Source: an uncultured Sphingomonadaceae bacterium (GTDB lineage Bacteria > Pseudomonadota > Alphaproteobacteria > Sphingomonadales > Sphingomonadaceae). Taken from it: a stretch of 64,000 nt of DNA. Each line of letters starts with the position of its first letter. Positions within the stretch are counted from its first letter, which is position 1. Location of the stretch: the NCBI GenBank assembly GCA_937995515.1, contig CALKJZ010000027.1:28088-92087 (forward strand), given 5' to 3'. The notes under the pieces were generated by a model, which saw nothing but the letters and a program-made list of their open reading frames with translations, ran no database searches and was not told the DNA's origin. The position numbers and the translations under genes were made by a program. Positions 26,398-35,311 of this stretch are shown here, piece by piece.

Positions 26398-26820
26398 TCA
26401 GAAGCGGCTGCCGCGCGGCACCGTTACCGGCGTGAAGCGGCCGAGGCGGCAGAAGCCCCATGACTGTCGCGAGACCGGGTCCACCACGTCGACGATGTCG
26501 TTCTCGCACATCTGGCCGACGGTCGAGCGGAAGACGATCGTGCGGTTCCGGTCGAGCGCCGGGCAGGTGTCGGCGAGATCGTTGCGGAACCAGCGGTTGG
26601 CGCCGGTGCGGACCATGATGGCGCCGTTCTCGAACGGCCGGCTTTCCTGCATGTCACGCAGCGGCAGGCACTGGCGCGGCTTGCCGGTGGCTGGCAGCGC
26701 CGTCACGTCGAGGCGGCCATCGGGCAGGAGCGCGGGCTGCTGGGCGGCACCGGCAGCGCCAAGCAGGGCGGCCGCGGCGAGGGCAAGACACATGCGAAGG
26801 CTAGGCAGGCTGGAAGGCAT
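26398..26820 (-). CDS. Secreted small protein, DUF6491-like
   Basis: A 140-residue protein with a signal peptide (cleavage near GAAGAAQ). The mature part has four Cys (KPRQCLPL, DTCPALD, QMCENDIV, GFCRLGRF) and the alternating pattern GAIMVRTGANRWFRNDL. These resemble the DUF6491 family of periplasmic proteins common in Sphingomonadales. No activity is known. Its start overlaps the last codons of gloB by about 20 bp in another frame, so it is the last gene of the gloA-gloB unit. A second ATG (MCLALAAA) nine codons on is a possible start. Confidence 0.65.
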   Translation of the reverse strand: MPSSLPSLRMCLALAAAALLGAAGAAQQPALLPDGRLDVTALPATGKPRQCLPLRDMQESRPFENGAIMVRTGANRWFRNDLADTCPALDRNRTIVFRSTVGQMCENDIVDVVDPVSRQSWGFCRLGRFTPVTVPRGSRF

Positions 26821-27553
26821 CCTTGGCTCTCCTGATTTCGCCGAGGCGCGCAGGGCTTCCGGCGCGCACGAAGGGGTTGGTTGCCAGTTCCTCGGCCAGT
26901 GCGAAGGGCACGGTCGGCTCGTTCCTGCGCCGCGCCTCCTGAACGGCTGCGTAACGGGCGGCGAGCGCGGCATTGCCGGGCTCCACCGTCACGGCGAAGC
27001 AGGCGTTGGCAAGGGTGTATTCGTGCGCGCAGAAGACCCGCGTCTCCGGCGGCAGCGCCGCGAGGCGGGCAAGGCTTTGGAACATGTCGTCGGGTGTGCC
27101 CTCGAACAGCCGTCCGCAGCCCATGGCAAACAGCGTGTCGCCGCTGAACAGCGCGCGGGCGCTCGGCACATGATAGGCGATGTGCCCGGCTGTGTGCCCG
27201 CCCACGAACAGCACGCGGGCCTCGTGCGCGCCGAGCATCACGCCGTCGCCCGCGTCGACCGCGCGGTCGATTCCCGGAATGCGGTCGGCCTCGCGCGCCG
27301 GGCCGACAACGGTGCAGCCGCTTGCCGCCTTGATGGCACGGTTGCCGCCGACATGGTCCGGGTGCCAGTGGGTGTTGAGGATGTGCGAGATGGCAAGGCC
27401 CCGCCGCTCGACAAAGGCGAGCACGGGGGCGGCATCGCCCGGATCGACGGCCGCCACCGTGCCCGGTTCATACTCGAACAGCCAGATGTAATTGTCGGCA
27501 AAGGCCGGCACGCGGTGGACCGGCGGCAGCTCCGGCAGGGGCGGCATCACCAT
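26801..27553 (-). CDS. gloB: Hydroxyacylglutathione hydrolase (glyoxalase II)
   Basis: A 250-residue metallo-beta-lactamase-fold enzyme that hydrolyses S-lactoylglutathione to lactate and glutathione. The metal motif THWHPDHVGG, a third-ligand His in GGHTAGHIAYH, the Asp in LFSGDTLF and the His of VFCAHEYTLAN are all present. The C-terminal glutathione-binding part (NPFVRAG) is typical. ATG codons at 27553 and 27547 are both possible; each overlaps the gloA stop. It works with the glyoxalase I gene directly upstream to remove methylglyoxal. Confidence 0.93.
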   Translation of the reverse strand: MVMPPLPELPPVHRVPAFADNYIWLFEYEPGTVAAVDPGDAAPVLAFVERRGLAISHILNTHWHPDHVGGNRAIKAASGCTVVGPAREADRIPGIDRAVDAGDGVMLGAHEARVLFVGGHTAGHIAYHVPSARALFSGDTLFAMGCGRLFEGTPDDMFQSLARLAALPPETRVFCAHEYTLANACFAVTVEPGNAALAARYAAVQEARRRNEPTVPFALAEELATNPFVRAGSPARLGEIRRAKDAFQPA

Positions 27554-27963
27554 TGCCCGATGTTGGGCGCCGATGCCCAGGGTTCCCTCGGCGGCAGCGG
27601 ATCGCCCTTCTGCAGCAGCTCGATCGAAATGCCATCTGGCGAGCGGACGAAGGCCATGCGGCCATCGCGCGGCGGGCGGTTGATCGCCACCCCGCCGGCT
27701 GCCAGCCGCTCGACGCTCGCGTAGATGTCGTCCACCTCATAGGCGATATGGCCGAAGTTGCGGCCGCCGGTATAGCCGCGCTCGTCCCAGTTGTGGGTGA
27801 GCTCCACCTGCGCCGATTCGTCGCCGGGTGCGGCGAGGAAGATGAGGGTGAAGCGCCCCTGCGGATTGTCGTAGCGCCGCAGCTCCTTAAGCCCGAGGAG
27901 GTTGAAGAAGCGGATCGTCTCGTCCGGGTCGGAGACGCGGATCATGGTGTGAAGATATTTCAT
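27547..27963 (-). CDS. gloA: Lactoylglutathione lyase (glyoxalase I)
   Basis: A 138-residue VOC-fold enzyme converting the methylglyoxal-glutathione adduct to S-lactoylglutathione. Conserved parts are MKYLHTMIRVSDPDETIRFF (metal His6), VELTHNWD (Glu), FGHIAYEVDDIY (His) and ISIELLQKG (Glu), the four metal ligands of the Ni/Co-type enzyme. The start ATG at 27963 has a strong AGGAGG ribosome site. It overlaps gloB, forming a complete glutathione-dependent detoxification pair. Confidence 0.93.
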   Translation of the reverse strand: MKYLHTMIRVSDPDETIRFFNLLGLKELRRYDNPQGRFTLIFLAAPGDESAQVELTHNWDERGYTGGRNFGHIAYEVDDIYASVERLAAGGVAINRPPRDGRMAFVRSPDGISIELLQKGDPLPPREPWASAPNIGQW

Positions 27964-28133
27964 CGGCCACCTCCTGCCCTGCCGCGCACCCATCTGCGGC
28001 GCCTCTGCGGCGCCTGTGCGGCCCGTTCGCGGCCAGCCGGGCGCGCGGTCACCCGGGCGGCAGGTCGTTCTCCGTGGGGGCGCTGTCAAGCCCGAGCTTG
28101 CCGCATGGGCTGCCGGCGGCTAGGTGCGGGGTG

Positions 28134-28838
28134 ATGCGGCTGTCCTCCTCGATTGTGGCTGCGGCCATCCTCGCCGCCGGACTGGTGCTTGCGGCCGTCA
28201 TCGTCGGCCAGGGGCTTGGCAGCTTCCGCGAGGGGCCCTCGGTCGTCACGGTCCGGGGCGTCGCCGAGCGCGACGTGGTGGCCGATCTTGCCACTTGGAC
28301 GATCGCGACCCAGGCCAATGGGACGGATCTTGCCGAAGTGCAGGCCAAGGCCGACCGCGACGCCGAGACGGTGCGCGCCTTCCTCGCCGCCAACGGCTTT
28401 GCGCCCGCCGAGGTGCAGCCGCGCGGCTCGGGGGTGAGCCAGTATTTCGACAGCACGCTGGGGCGGATGAACATCACCATCCGCCAGCGGCTGCAGGCAC
28501 GCACCACCGATGTGGCGAAGATGGAGCGGGCCTTTGCCAATCAGGCCGAGCTGATCCGCCGCGGAGTGGCGCTCGACAGCGATGGCATGGGCGGGCTGAC
28601 CTACAGCTTCACGAAGCTGAACGACGTGAAGCCCGAGATGATTGCCGAAGCAACCAAGGCGGCACGCGAGGCGGCCGACCAGTTCGCAGCCGACAGCGGC
28701 ACGCGCGTGGCGCGCATCCGGCAGGCAACCCAGGGGCTCTTTACCATCACCGGGCGCGATGGCGACCCGGGCGCCGGGACCGACACGCCGAACCAGAAGG
28801 TGCGCGTCGTCACCACCATCGAGTTCACGCTGCGCTAG
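28134..28838 (+). CDS. SIMPL (DUF541) domain periplasmic protein
   Basis: A 234-residue protein with one N-terminal hydrophobic anchor (IVAAAILAAGLVLAAVIVG), followed by a DUF541/SIMPL domain (VVTVRGVAERDVVADLATWT to VVTTIEFTLR). Bacterial homologues are periplasmic and have been linked to oxidative stress or membrane integrity without a firm activity. The ATG at 28134 is chosen by the anchor. It lies 35 bp before the MarR gene on the same strand and is divergent from gloA. Confidence 0.85.
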   Translation: MRLSSSIVAAAILAAGLVLAAVIVGQGLGSFREGPSVVTVRGVAERDVVADLATWTIATQANGTDLAEVQAKADRDAETVRAFLAANGFAPAEVQPRGSGVSQYFDSTLGRMNITIRQRLQARTTDVAKMERAFANQAELIRRGVALDSDGMGGLTYSFTKLNDVKPEMIAEATKAAREAADQFAADSGTRVARIRQATQGLFTITGRDGDPGAGTDTPNQKVRVVTTIEFTLR

Positions 28839-28873
28839 GGACGGGCAGGGCCGCGTCGCGCAAAGGCCAATCC

Positions 28874-29308
28874 ATGCTGCGGCTGGAGCGCTTTCTCCCC
28901 TACCGTCTGTCGGTTGCATCCAATGCGGTCTCGGGGCGCATCGCAGCCGTCTATCGCGCGCGGTTCGGCCTCAGCATTCCCGAATGGCGGATGGTCGCCG
29001 TGATTGCCGAGCGCGGCGAGCCGGTGCAGGCCGATCTGGTGGCGGCAACCGCCATGGACAAGATGACCGTCTCGCGGGCGGTCGCAGCGCTCGTCGCGCG
29101 CGGGCTGGTCAGGCGCTCGACCAGCGCACACGACCGGCGCACCAGCCGCCTTTCGCTCACCGCCGAAGGCCGGCGGCTCTACAATGAGGTCGCCCCGCTT
29201 GCGCTGGCGCTGGAGGCAGAGCTTCTCGCGCCGTTCAGCGCCGACGAGCGCGCGCAGCTGTTCGAGATGCTGGAACGGCTGCAGGCCCAGGCTTGCGCCA
29301 AGTCGTAA
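28874..29308 (+). CDS. MarR-family regulator of the homogentisate pathway genes
   Basis: A 144-residue winged-helix repressor: LSIPEWRMVAVIAERGE, the recognition region MDKMTVSRAVAALVARGLV, and the wing RRTSRLSLTAEG are characteristic of MarR proteins. It is placed immediately upstream of hppD-hmgA-fahA with a palindrome at its 3' end. A ligand-released repressor of tyrosine/phenylalanine degradation, perhaps responding to homogentisate or a related acid, is the likely role (inference). Start ATG at 28874 gives MLRLERFLPYRLS, typical for the family. Confidence 0.85.
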   Translation: MLRLERFLPYRLSVASNAVSGRIAAVYRARFGLSIPEWRMVAVIAERGEPVQADLVAATAMDKMTVSRAVAALVARGLVRRSTSAHDRRTSRLSLTAEGRRLYNEVAPLALALEAELLAPFSADERAQLFEMLERLQAQACAKS

Positions 29309-29320
29309 CTTGTGTTACGA
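29303..29320. promoter_or_regulatory. Probable MarR operator between marR and hppD
   Basis: TCGTAAC-TTGT-GTTACGA is a perfect 7-bp inverted repeat with a 4-bp spacer, unusually AT-rich for this genome. It spans the stop codon of the MarR gene and lies 31 bp before the hppD start, the expected place for the operator of a locally acting MarR repressor. Confidence 0.6.
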
Positions 29321-29350
29321 AATAGGCCTTCACAGGCAGGAGACGCAAGC

Positions 29351-30448
29351 GTGCGGCAGGCAGGAACCGGGGCCAGCCCGGCAGCCGTCGACAATCCGCT
29401 CGGGCTCGACGGGTTCGAGTTCGTGGAGTTCACCAGCCCCGAGCCCGAGCGGCTGGGCGCGCTGTTCGAGAAGCTGGGCTTCACCCATGTCGCAACCCAC
29501 CGGTCGAAGAAGGTGCGCCGCTACGCGCAGGGCGACATCAACTTCCTCCTGAACTTCGAGGATGAGGGGCAGGTCGCCGAGTTTCGCGGGATCCACGGGC
29601 CCTCGGCCAATGCCATGGCCTTTCGCGTGAAGGATGCCGCCTTCGCCCTTGCCGAGGCGCTCGCCCGCGGGGCCGAGCCGGTTGCCGGCCGCGTCGGGCC
29701 GATGGAGCTCAACATTCCGGCCATCCGCGGCATCGGCGGCGCCAATCTCTACCTCGTCGACCGCTATGGCGCGCACGAGATCTACGACGTGGATTTCGTG
29801 CCCGTGCCGGGCGCGGGGCGCTCTGACCGGTCGGTCGGCCTCCACACCATTGACCATCTCACCCACAATGTGGCGCGCGGGCAGATGGCAAGATGGGCAG
29901 GTTTCTACGAGCGGATCTTCAACTTCCGCGAGATCCGCATGTTCGACATCAGGGGCCGCGCAACCGGCCTCTTATCGCGGGCCATGACGGCGCCCGACAA
30001 CCGGATCCGCATTCCGCTCAACGAATCGCAGGATGACAACAGCCAGATCGAGGAGTTCCTGCGCGCCTACAATGGCGAGGGCATCCAGCACATCGCGCTT
30101 GCAACCGACGACATCCTCGCAACCGTCGATGCGCTGCGTGCCAACGGCATTGCCTTCCAGCACACGCCGGACAGCTACTACGAGCGGATCGATGCGCGGC
30201 TTCCGGGCCACGGCCGCGACGTCGAAGAGCTGCGCCGGCGGCGCATCCTGATCGACGGCGCGCCCGAGACCGGCGGCGGCATTCTCCTCCAGATCTTCAC
30301 CGAGAACATGGTCGGCCCGATCTTCTTCGAGATCATCGAGCGCCGGGGCAACGACGGCTTCGGCGAGGGCAATTTCCAGGCGCTGTTCGAAAGCCTCGAG
30401 CTCGACCAGATCCGTCGCGGCGTGATTCCGGCAGGCATCCGGGCATGA
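29351..30448 (+). CDS. hppD: 4-hydroxyphenylpyruvate dioxygenase
   Basis: A 365-residue non-heme iron dioxygenase converting 4-hydroxyphenylpyruvate to homogentisate. The iron ligands are visible: His in [12 protein letters not shown], His in [11 protein letters not shown] and Glu in [12 protein letters not shown]. The C-terminal helix [18 protein letters not shown] gates the active site. The GTG at 29351 is chosen for its AGGAGA ribosome site; a TTG at 29312 would overlap the operator. Its stop overlaps the hmgA start (ATGA), so hppD, hmgA and fahA are one operon. Confidence 0.95.
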   Translation: MRQAGTGASPAAVDNPLGLDGFEFVEFTSPEPERLGALFEKLGFTHVATHRSKKVRRYAQGDINFLLNFEDEGQVAEFRGIHGPSANAMAFRVKDAAFALAEALARGAEPVAGRVGPMELNIPAIRGIGGANLYLVDRYGAHEIYDVDFVPVPGAGRSDRSVGLHTIDHLTHNVARGQMARWAGFYERIFNFREIRMFDIRGRATGLLSRAMTAPDNRIRIPLNESQDDNSQIEEFLRAYNGEGIQHIALATDDILATVDALRANGIAFQHTPDSYYERIDARLPGHGRDVEELRRRRILIDGAPETGGGILLQIFTENMVGPIFFEIIERRGNDGFGEGNFQALFESLELDQIRRGVIPAGIRA

Positions 30449-31752
30449 CCGCGCCCCCTGTTGCGCCCGGCGGCACGCGCCCGGCGCTCACCGGCCTTGG
30501 CAGCCATCTCGAAAGCGAGGCCGTGCCCGGCGCGCTCCCGGTCGGGCGCAACGCGCCGCAGCGGCCGCGGTTCGGCCTTTATGCCGAGCAGTTCTCGGGC
30601 ACGGCCTTTACCGCCCCGCGCGCCGAGAATCGCCGCGCCTGGCTCTATCGCCTCCGCCCCTCGGCCATGCACGGCGAGCTCCGGCCGCTGGCCCACGGCG
30701 GGCTGGCCGCGCCGCCCCTTGCCGATGGCGTGCTCGATCCGAACCGGATCCGCTGGGATCCGCTGCCGATGCCGGCGCACGGCGTCGACTGGCTCGACGG
30801 CTTTCGCACGCTGGCCGGCAATGGCTCGGCCGAGGCGGGCGAGGGTGTCTCGGTGCATCTTTACGCCTGCAACCAGGCGATGGGGCCGCGCGCTTTCGTG
30901 TCTGCCGATGGCGAGATGCTGATCGTGCCGCAGGAGGGGCGGCTTGCGCTCATGACCGAGTTCGGCGCGCTCGGCGTGGCGCCGGGCGAGATTGCCCTCA
31001 TTCCCCGGGGTTGCCGGATGCGCGTGGATGCCGAGGGCCCGGCACGCGGCTGGGTGCTGGAGAACCACGGCGCGCTGTTGCGCCTGCCCGAGCTCGGGCC
31101 CATCGGTGCGAACGGGCTGGCCTCGCCGCGCGATTTCGAGGCCCCGCATGCAGCCTTCGAGGCAGCCGACGTGCCGCACCAGCTGGTGGTGAAGTTCGGC
31201 GGGCGGCTCTTTGCCTGCGATCTTGGCCACTCGCCCTTCGACGTGGTGGCCTGGCACGGCAATCTCGCGCCGTTCCGCTACGATCTTGCCCGGTTCAACA
31301 CCCTGGGGACGGTGAGCTTCGATCATCCGGACCCGTCGATCTTCACGGTGCTGACCTCGCCCTCGGGGGCGCCGGGCGTGGCCAATTGCGATTTTGTGAT
31401 CTTTCCCCCGCGCTGGATGGTCGCCGAAGACACGTTCCGCCCGCCCTGGTTCCACCGGAACGTGATGAGCGAATATCTGGGCCTCATCCGCGGCACCTAC
31501 GACGCCAAGGCCGGCGGGTTCGTGCCGGGCGGCGGCTCGCTCCACAACCGGATGAGCGCGCACGGGCCAGACCTCGCCAGCTGGGAGAAGGCCACCCACG
31601 CAACGCTTGCGCCCGAAAAGCTCGACTCCGGGCTTGCCTTCATGTTCGAGACCGTGCGCCCCTTCCGTCTCACCCGCTGGGCAGCCGAGACTCCGCTGCG
31701 CCAGACCGGCTATGACGCCGTCTGGAGCGGATTCGCAAAGGGGCAGGTGTGA
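30445..31752 (+). CDS. hmgA: Homogentisate 1,2-dioxygenase
   Basis: A 435-residue iron enzyme that opens the homogentisate ring to maleylacetoacetate. Iron ligands are in [14 protein letters not shown] (His and Glu) and [15 protein letters not shown] (His). The segments [14 protein letters not shown] and [11 protein letters not shown] are typical. It is translationally coupled to hppD upstream and fahA downstream. A maleylacetoacetate isomerase gene (maiA) is not in this cluster and must be elsewhere or replaced by glutathione chemistry. Confidence 0.96.
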   Translation: MTAPPVAPGGTRPALTGLGSHLESEAVPGALPVGRNAPQRPRFGLYAEQFSGTAFTAPRAENRRAWLYRLRPSAMHGELRPLAHGGLAAPPLADGVLDPNRIRWDPLPMPAHGVDWLDGFRTLAGNGSAEAGEGVSVHLYACNQAMGPRAFVSADGEMLIVPQEGRLALMTEFGALGVAPGEIALIPRGCRMRVDAEGPARGWVLENHGALLRLPELGPIGANGLASPRDFEAPHAAFEAADVPHQLVVKFGGRLFACDLGHSPFDVVAWHGNLAPFRYDLARFNTLGTVSFDHPDPSIFTVLTSPSGAPGVANCDFVIFPPRWMVAEDTFRPPWFHRNVMSEYLGLIRGTYDAKAGGFVPGGGSLHNRMSAHGPDLASWEKATHATLAPEKLDSGLAFMFETVRPFRLTRWAAETPLRQTGYDAVWSGFAKGQV

Positions 31753-33032
31753 CACTTGACGAAACGCACGGGGCCGATGCCTCGAGCTGGGTGCAGGGCG
31801 CCGACGGCCATCCGGATTTTCCGGTCCAGAACCTGCCGCTCGGCCTCTTCAGCGACGGGGATTCGGGCCCGCGCGCCGGCGTTGCGATCGGCGACATGGT
31901 GTTCGACCTCGCCGGCTGGCTCTCGGCCTGCGACGACGAGGCGGACCGCCTCGTCGCCGGGCTCTGCTTCGACCGGCTGAACGATCTCCTGGCAGCCGGG
32001 CCGCAGCTGCGCGCCATGCTGCGCCGGCGGCTGTTTGCCCTGTTCACCGATCCGCTGCGCCGGGCCGAGGCCGAACCGTTCCTCGTGCCCGCGGGGGAGG
32101 CGCAGATGCACCTGCCCTGCGAGGTGAGGGACTATACGGACTTCTACGCCGGCATCCACCACGCCAGCAAGGTCGGACGGCTGTTCCGGCCCGACAGTCC
32201 GCTCTTGCCCAACTACCGGCACCTGCCCATCGGCTACCACGGGCGGTCCTCGTCGGTCGTCGTCTCGGGAACCCCGGTTGAGCGGCCGCACGGGCAGCTG
32301 CCCGGGGCAGACGGGCCGCGCTTCGGCCCCACCGAGCGGCTTGACCACGAGTTCGAGCTCGCCATCTGGGTGGGCACGCCCAATGTGCTGGGCAGCCCCG
32401 TTTCGATCGGCTCGGCCGCGTCGCACATCGCGGGCTTCGGCCTCCTCAACGACTGGTCGGCCCGCGACATCCAGGCCTGGGAATATCAGCCGCTCGGGCC
32501 CTTCCTCGCCAAGAGCTTTGCCACCTCCGTCTCGCCGTGGATCGTGACACCCGAGGCGCTCCTGCCCTTCCGGTGCCCGGCCTTCCCGCGCGCCGGAGAC
32601 GACCCGCAGCCGCTTGCCTACCTGCTCGACCGGCAGGACCAGGAGTCCGGCGGGCTTGCGCTCACGCTCGAGACCTTCCTCCAGACCGCCTTCATGCGCG
32701 AGAAGGGCCTGCCGCCCCACCGCATCAGCATCGCGAGCGCGCGCCACCTGTGGTGGACCCCGGCGCAGCTGCTCGCCCACCACACGTCGAACGGCTGCAA
32801 CCTGCGCGCCGGCGACCTTCTTGGCACCGGCACCATCTCGGGGCCGGAGGTCGGCTCGGAAGGCTCGATGCTGGAGCTGACCGAGGGGGGCGCGCGCCCG
32901 CTCGACCTGCCCGGCGGCGAGCGCCGGACCTTCCTCGAGGCCGGCGACCGGATCACGCTGAAGGCAAGCGCCAGCCGGGCAGGCCATGCCACAATCGGGC
33001 TGGGGACGTGCACCGGCGAGATCATCGGCTGA
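31749..33032 (+). CDS. fahA: Fumarylacetoacetase
   Basis: A 427-residue hydrolase that splits fumarylacetoacetate to fumarate and acetoacetate, ending tyrosine breakdown. Metal and catalytic motifs are [43 protein letters not shown] and [13 protein letters not shown]. The GTG start at 31749 overlaps the hmgA stop (GTGA). The acetoacetate formed is a direct source of acetyl-CoA, which links this operon to the PHB and 3-hydroxypropionate genes elsewhere in the window (inference). Confidence 0.96.
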   Translation: MTLDETHGADASSWVQGADGHPDFPVQNLPLGLFSDGDSGPRAGVAIGDMVFDLAGWLSACDDEADRLVAGLCFDRLNDLLAAGPQLRAMLRRRLFALFTDPLRRAEAEPFLVPAGEAQMHLPCEVRDYTDFYAGIHHASKVGRLFRPDSPLLPNYRHLPIGYHGRSSSVVVSGTPVERPHGQLPGADGPRFGPTERLDHEFELAIWVGTPNVLGSPVSIGSAASHIAGFGLLNDWSARDIQAWEYQPLGPFLAKSFATSVSPWIVTPEALLPFRCPAFPRAGDDPQPLAYLLDRQDQESGGLALTLETFLQTAFMREKGLPPHRISIASARHLWWTPAQLLAHHTSNGCNLRAGDLLGTGTISGPEVGSEGSMLELTEGGARPLDLPGGERRTFLEAGDRITLKASASRAGHATIGLGTCTGEIIG

Positions 33033-33056
33033 GCCGGCCCGGCGGGCGGGCGGGGC

Positions 33057-33536
33057 TCAGGGATTGACCGGCGGCCGCACCGAGGAATGGAGATGCTGGA
33101 TCTTCCAGTCCTTCCCGTCCCAGCGATAGATGAAACTGTAGCGCGCGGCGACATCCACCCGATCGCCGTTTGCGTTCTTCATGTTGACGGTCCAGTTGCC
33201 GCTGCGCTGCGCCGTGTTGCAATCGATGAGAACGGTGGACGTTTCGATCCGTCCCACGGGTTCCCCTTTCAGGAAATCCTCGAAATATCCGCGGATCTTC
33301 GCGTGCCCCTTCCGCTCGGCGTTCGAGACGGTTGCAAGAAGGGTGGCATCGGGCGCGAACAGCGCCACGACCTTGTCCGGGTCGCCGGTGGCCCAGGCGG
33401 CGTTGAAGCGGTCGAACTGGGCAGCCACCTGCGCCTCGGTCGCAGCCGGGCAGGCAGCTGGGGCCGTGCGCGCCCCGGCGGGAACGGCAAGGGCAAGAAG
33501 GCCGAGCACGGCCAGTGGCGCAGGTCTGTGCGTCAT
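33057..33536 (-). CDS. Exported SnoaL-like (SgcJ/EcaC family) protein
   Basis: A 159-residue protein with a signal peptide (MTHRPAPLAVLGLLALAVPA, cleavage near AGA). The cystatin-like fold of the SnoaL/DUF4440 group follows: FDRFNAAWATGDPDKVVALF, ADATLLATVSN, and a final RYSFIYRWDGKDWKIQHLHS. Related proteins are called SgcJ/EcaC oxidoreductases, but most have no tested function. Start ATG at 33536 begins the signal peptide; the frame is open further upstream. It converges with fahA and is divergent from the stress protein gene. Confidence 0.8.
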   Translation of the reverse strand: MTHRPAPLAVLGLLALAVPAGARTAPAACPAATEAQVAAQFDRFNAAWATGDPDKVVALFAPDATLLATVSNAERKGHAKIRGYFEDFLKGEPVGRIETSTVLIDCNTAQRSGNWTVNMKNANGDRVDVAARYSFIYRWDGKDWKIQHLHSSVRPPVNP

Positions 33537-33703
33537 GGGGTCTCCGGGCGAAAATGTTGCGCGTGTGTCGGCGTTTTGCCGGTTTGCCATATGGGTGCCC
33601 GCACCGGCCGGTCAAGGCCGTCACCTGCCTGTTCCTTCAGCCGGTTGCCGGGCTTGTTCCCGGGCCGGTTCGCGCGCATAGGAGGGCTCGTCGGGAGGTC
33701 GGC

Positions 33704-34519
33704 ATGAAATCGATTCTGCTGCATGTGGCGGATGATCCGCAGTTCGAGGGCCGGCTGCAGGGGGCGCTCGATCTTGCGCGGCTGATGGGCGGGCATGTCG
33801 ACTGCCTGCAGACCCGGCGGATCCCGGCCTTCTACGGGGCGGAGACGGCCGGCTTCTCCGGCAGCGCCACGATGGTGATGCAGCTGATGGACATGGAGGA
33901 GAAGGCCGCAGCCGACAACCGCGAGCGCATCACCGCGCGCCTCCGCAACGAGGATGTGCCCTGGTCGTGGTTCGACTCCATGGGCGATCCGGCCTTCATG
34001 CTCGTGGAGCGTTCGCTCCTCAACGATGTCATCGTCCTGAGCCAGCCCGAATCCGGGCAGGACGAGGCGGCGCGCATGCTCGGCCATGTGGTCACGCGCG
34101 CGGAGACGCCGGTGCTGGTGATGCCGTCCACCGCACGGGCGCTGCCGCTCGACCGGCCGGTTCTGATCGCATGGAAGCCGACCGCCGAGGCCGCCAAGGC
34201 CGTGCGCGCCTCGGTGCCGCTCCTGCGGCGGGCAAGCCGGGTCGATGTGCTGAGCATCGACGCGCCCGACGAGGCGGACCTGCCGCCGCTTGACGTCGCG
34301 GCCTATCTGTCGCGGCACGGGATTGCCTCCGAGGTGCACAGCCGCGCCTCGGGCAGCCGGTCGACGGCCGAGGCGCTGCAGGATGCGGCCGCCGAGCTTG
34401 GCAGCGGCATCATCGTAATGGGCGGCTATGGGCGCAGCCGGGCCATGGAATTCCTGCTCGGCGGTGTGACCCGCCGCTTCCTGCAGGCCACCGCCTTCCC
34501 GCTTCTGATGGCGCACTGA
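33704..34519 (+). CDS. Universal stress protein with two UspA domains
   Basis: A 271-residue protein made of two UspA-like halves: MKSILLHVADDPQFEGRL to about residue 145, and VLIAWKPTAEAAKAVRASVP to the end. The second half keeps an ATP-binding-type pattern (MGGYGRSRAMEFLLGGVTR). Such tandem proteins are cytosolic and accumulate in stress or growth arrest; the mode of action is unsettled. The GGGAGG sequence 5 bp before ATG 33704 supports the start. No operon partner is evident. Confidence 0.88.
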   Translation: MKSILLHVADDPQFEGRLQGALDLARLMGGHVDCLQTRRIPAFYGAETAGFSGSATMVMQLMDMEEKAAADNRERITARLRNEDVPWSWFDSMGDPAFMLVERSLLNDVIVLSQPESGQDEAARMLGHVVTRAETPVLVMPSTARALPLDRPVLIAWKPTAEAAKAVRASVPLLRRASRVDVLSIDAPDEADLPPLDVAAYLSRHGIASEVHSRASGSRSTAEALQDAAAELGSGIIVMGGYGRSRAMEFLLGGVTRRFLQATAFPLLMAH

Positions 34520-34541
34520 GGCGGGCGCGCCGTCCGCGCGC

Positions 34542-34589
34542 GGCAGGCGGCGCGTGGCAGGCGGCGTGCGGCAGGCGGGGCGTGGCAGC
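34542..34589. repeat. 14-bp tandem repeat, about 3.4 copies
   Basis: Units GGCAGGCGGCGCGT, GGCAGGCGGCGTGC, GGCAGGCGGGGCGT and a partial GGCAGC follow head to tail, between the stress protein gene and rpe (convergent). No dyad or coding sense is seen. Confidence 0.7.
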
Positions 34590-34634
34590 TGGAGCGCCAC
34601 GGCGAGGAGGCCACCGGCCTGCCGGGCGCGGGGC

Positions 34635-35309
34635 TCAGCCGGCGGCAGCCTCCCGGAGCGCACGGATGTTGGCCCCGTAACAGGCCCGGCCGCCGCGGAA
34701 CACGGCAGACCCTGCGACGAACGTGTCGGCCCCGGCGGCGGCAAGCGCACCGATGGTTTCGGGTTGGACCCCGCCATCCACCTCGATGCGCAGCGGCTGG
34801 TCGCCGGCCATGGCCCGCACCGCGGCCACACGGCCGACCGCCTCGGGAATGAAGGCCTGCCCGCCGAAGCCGGGGTTGACCGACATCAGCAGCACCATGT
34901 CGACCATGCCGATGACCGGTCGCAGGGCCTCCACCGGCGTCCCCGGGTTGAGGGTGACCCCGACCCTGCGGCCGGTGGCCGCCACCGTCTGCAGGCTGCG
35001 GTGCAGGTGCGGGCCGGATTCCACGTGCACGGTGATGATGTCGGCCCCCGCCTCGGCGAAGCGCGCAATCCACGGGTCCACCGGCGCGACCATCAGGTGC
35101 ACATCGAACGGCCGGTCGGTTGCCGGGCGCAGCGCCTTCACGACATCGGGGCCGATGGTGAGATTGGGCACGAAATGCCCGTCCATCACGTCGATGTGCA
35201 CCCAGTCTGCCCCGGCCGCAATGATCGCCTCGACCTCCTCGCCCAGCCGGGCGAAATCCGCGGCAAGAATGGAGGGGGCAATCAGGACCGGGTTGGGCGA
35301 GCGCGCCAT
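34635..35309 (-). CDS. rpe: Ribulose-phosphate 3-epimerase
   Basis: A 224-residue TIM-barrel enzyme that interconverts ribulose 5-phosphate and xylulose 5-phosphate. Motifs: IAPSILAADFARLGEE, HIDVMDGHFVPNLTIGP (catalytic Asp), DVHLMV, MSVNPGFGGQ and IEVDGGV (second Asp). Last gene of the pcs-mcr-accA unit, starting 2 bp after the accA stop. Rpe serves the pentose phosphate pathway and the Calvin cycle; no other Calvin gene is in the window, so its co-transcription with 3-hydroxypropionate genes may serve NADPH or pentose supply, or be incidental. Confidence 0.95.
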   Translation of the reverse strand: MARSPNPVLIAPSILAADFARLGEEVEAIIAAGADWVHIDVMDGHFVPNLTIGPDVVKALRPATDRPFDVHLMVAPVDPWIARFAEAGADIITVHVESGPHLHRSLQTVAATGRRVGVTLNPGTPVEALRPVIGMVDMVLLMSVNPGFGGQAFIPEAVGRVAAVRAMAGDQPLRIEVDGGVQPETIGALAAAGADTFVAGSAVFRGGRACYGANIRALREAAAG

Positions 35310-35311
35310 GG

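Noticed and set aside
34542..34589. Tandem 14-bp repeats as a CRISPR-like array
   Set aside because: There are no spacers; the units abut directly and are few, so it is a simple GC-rich tandem repeat.
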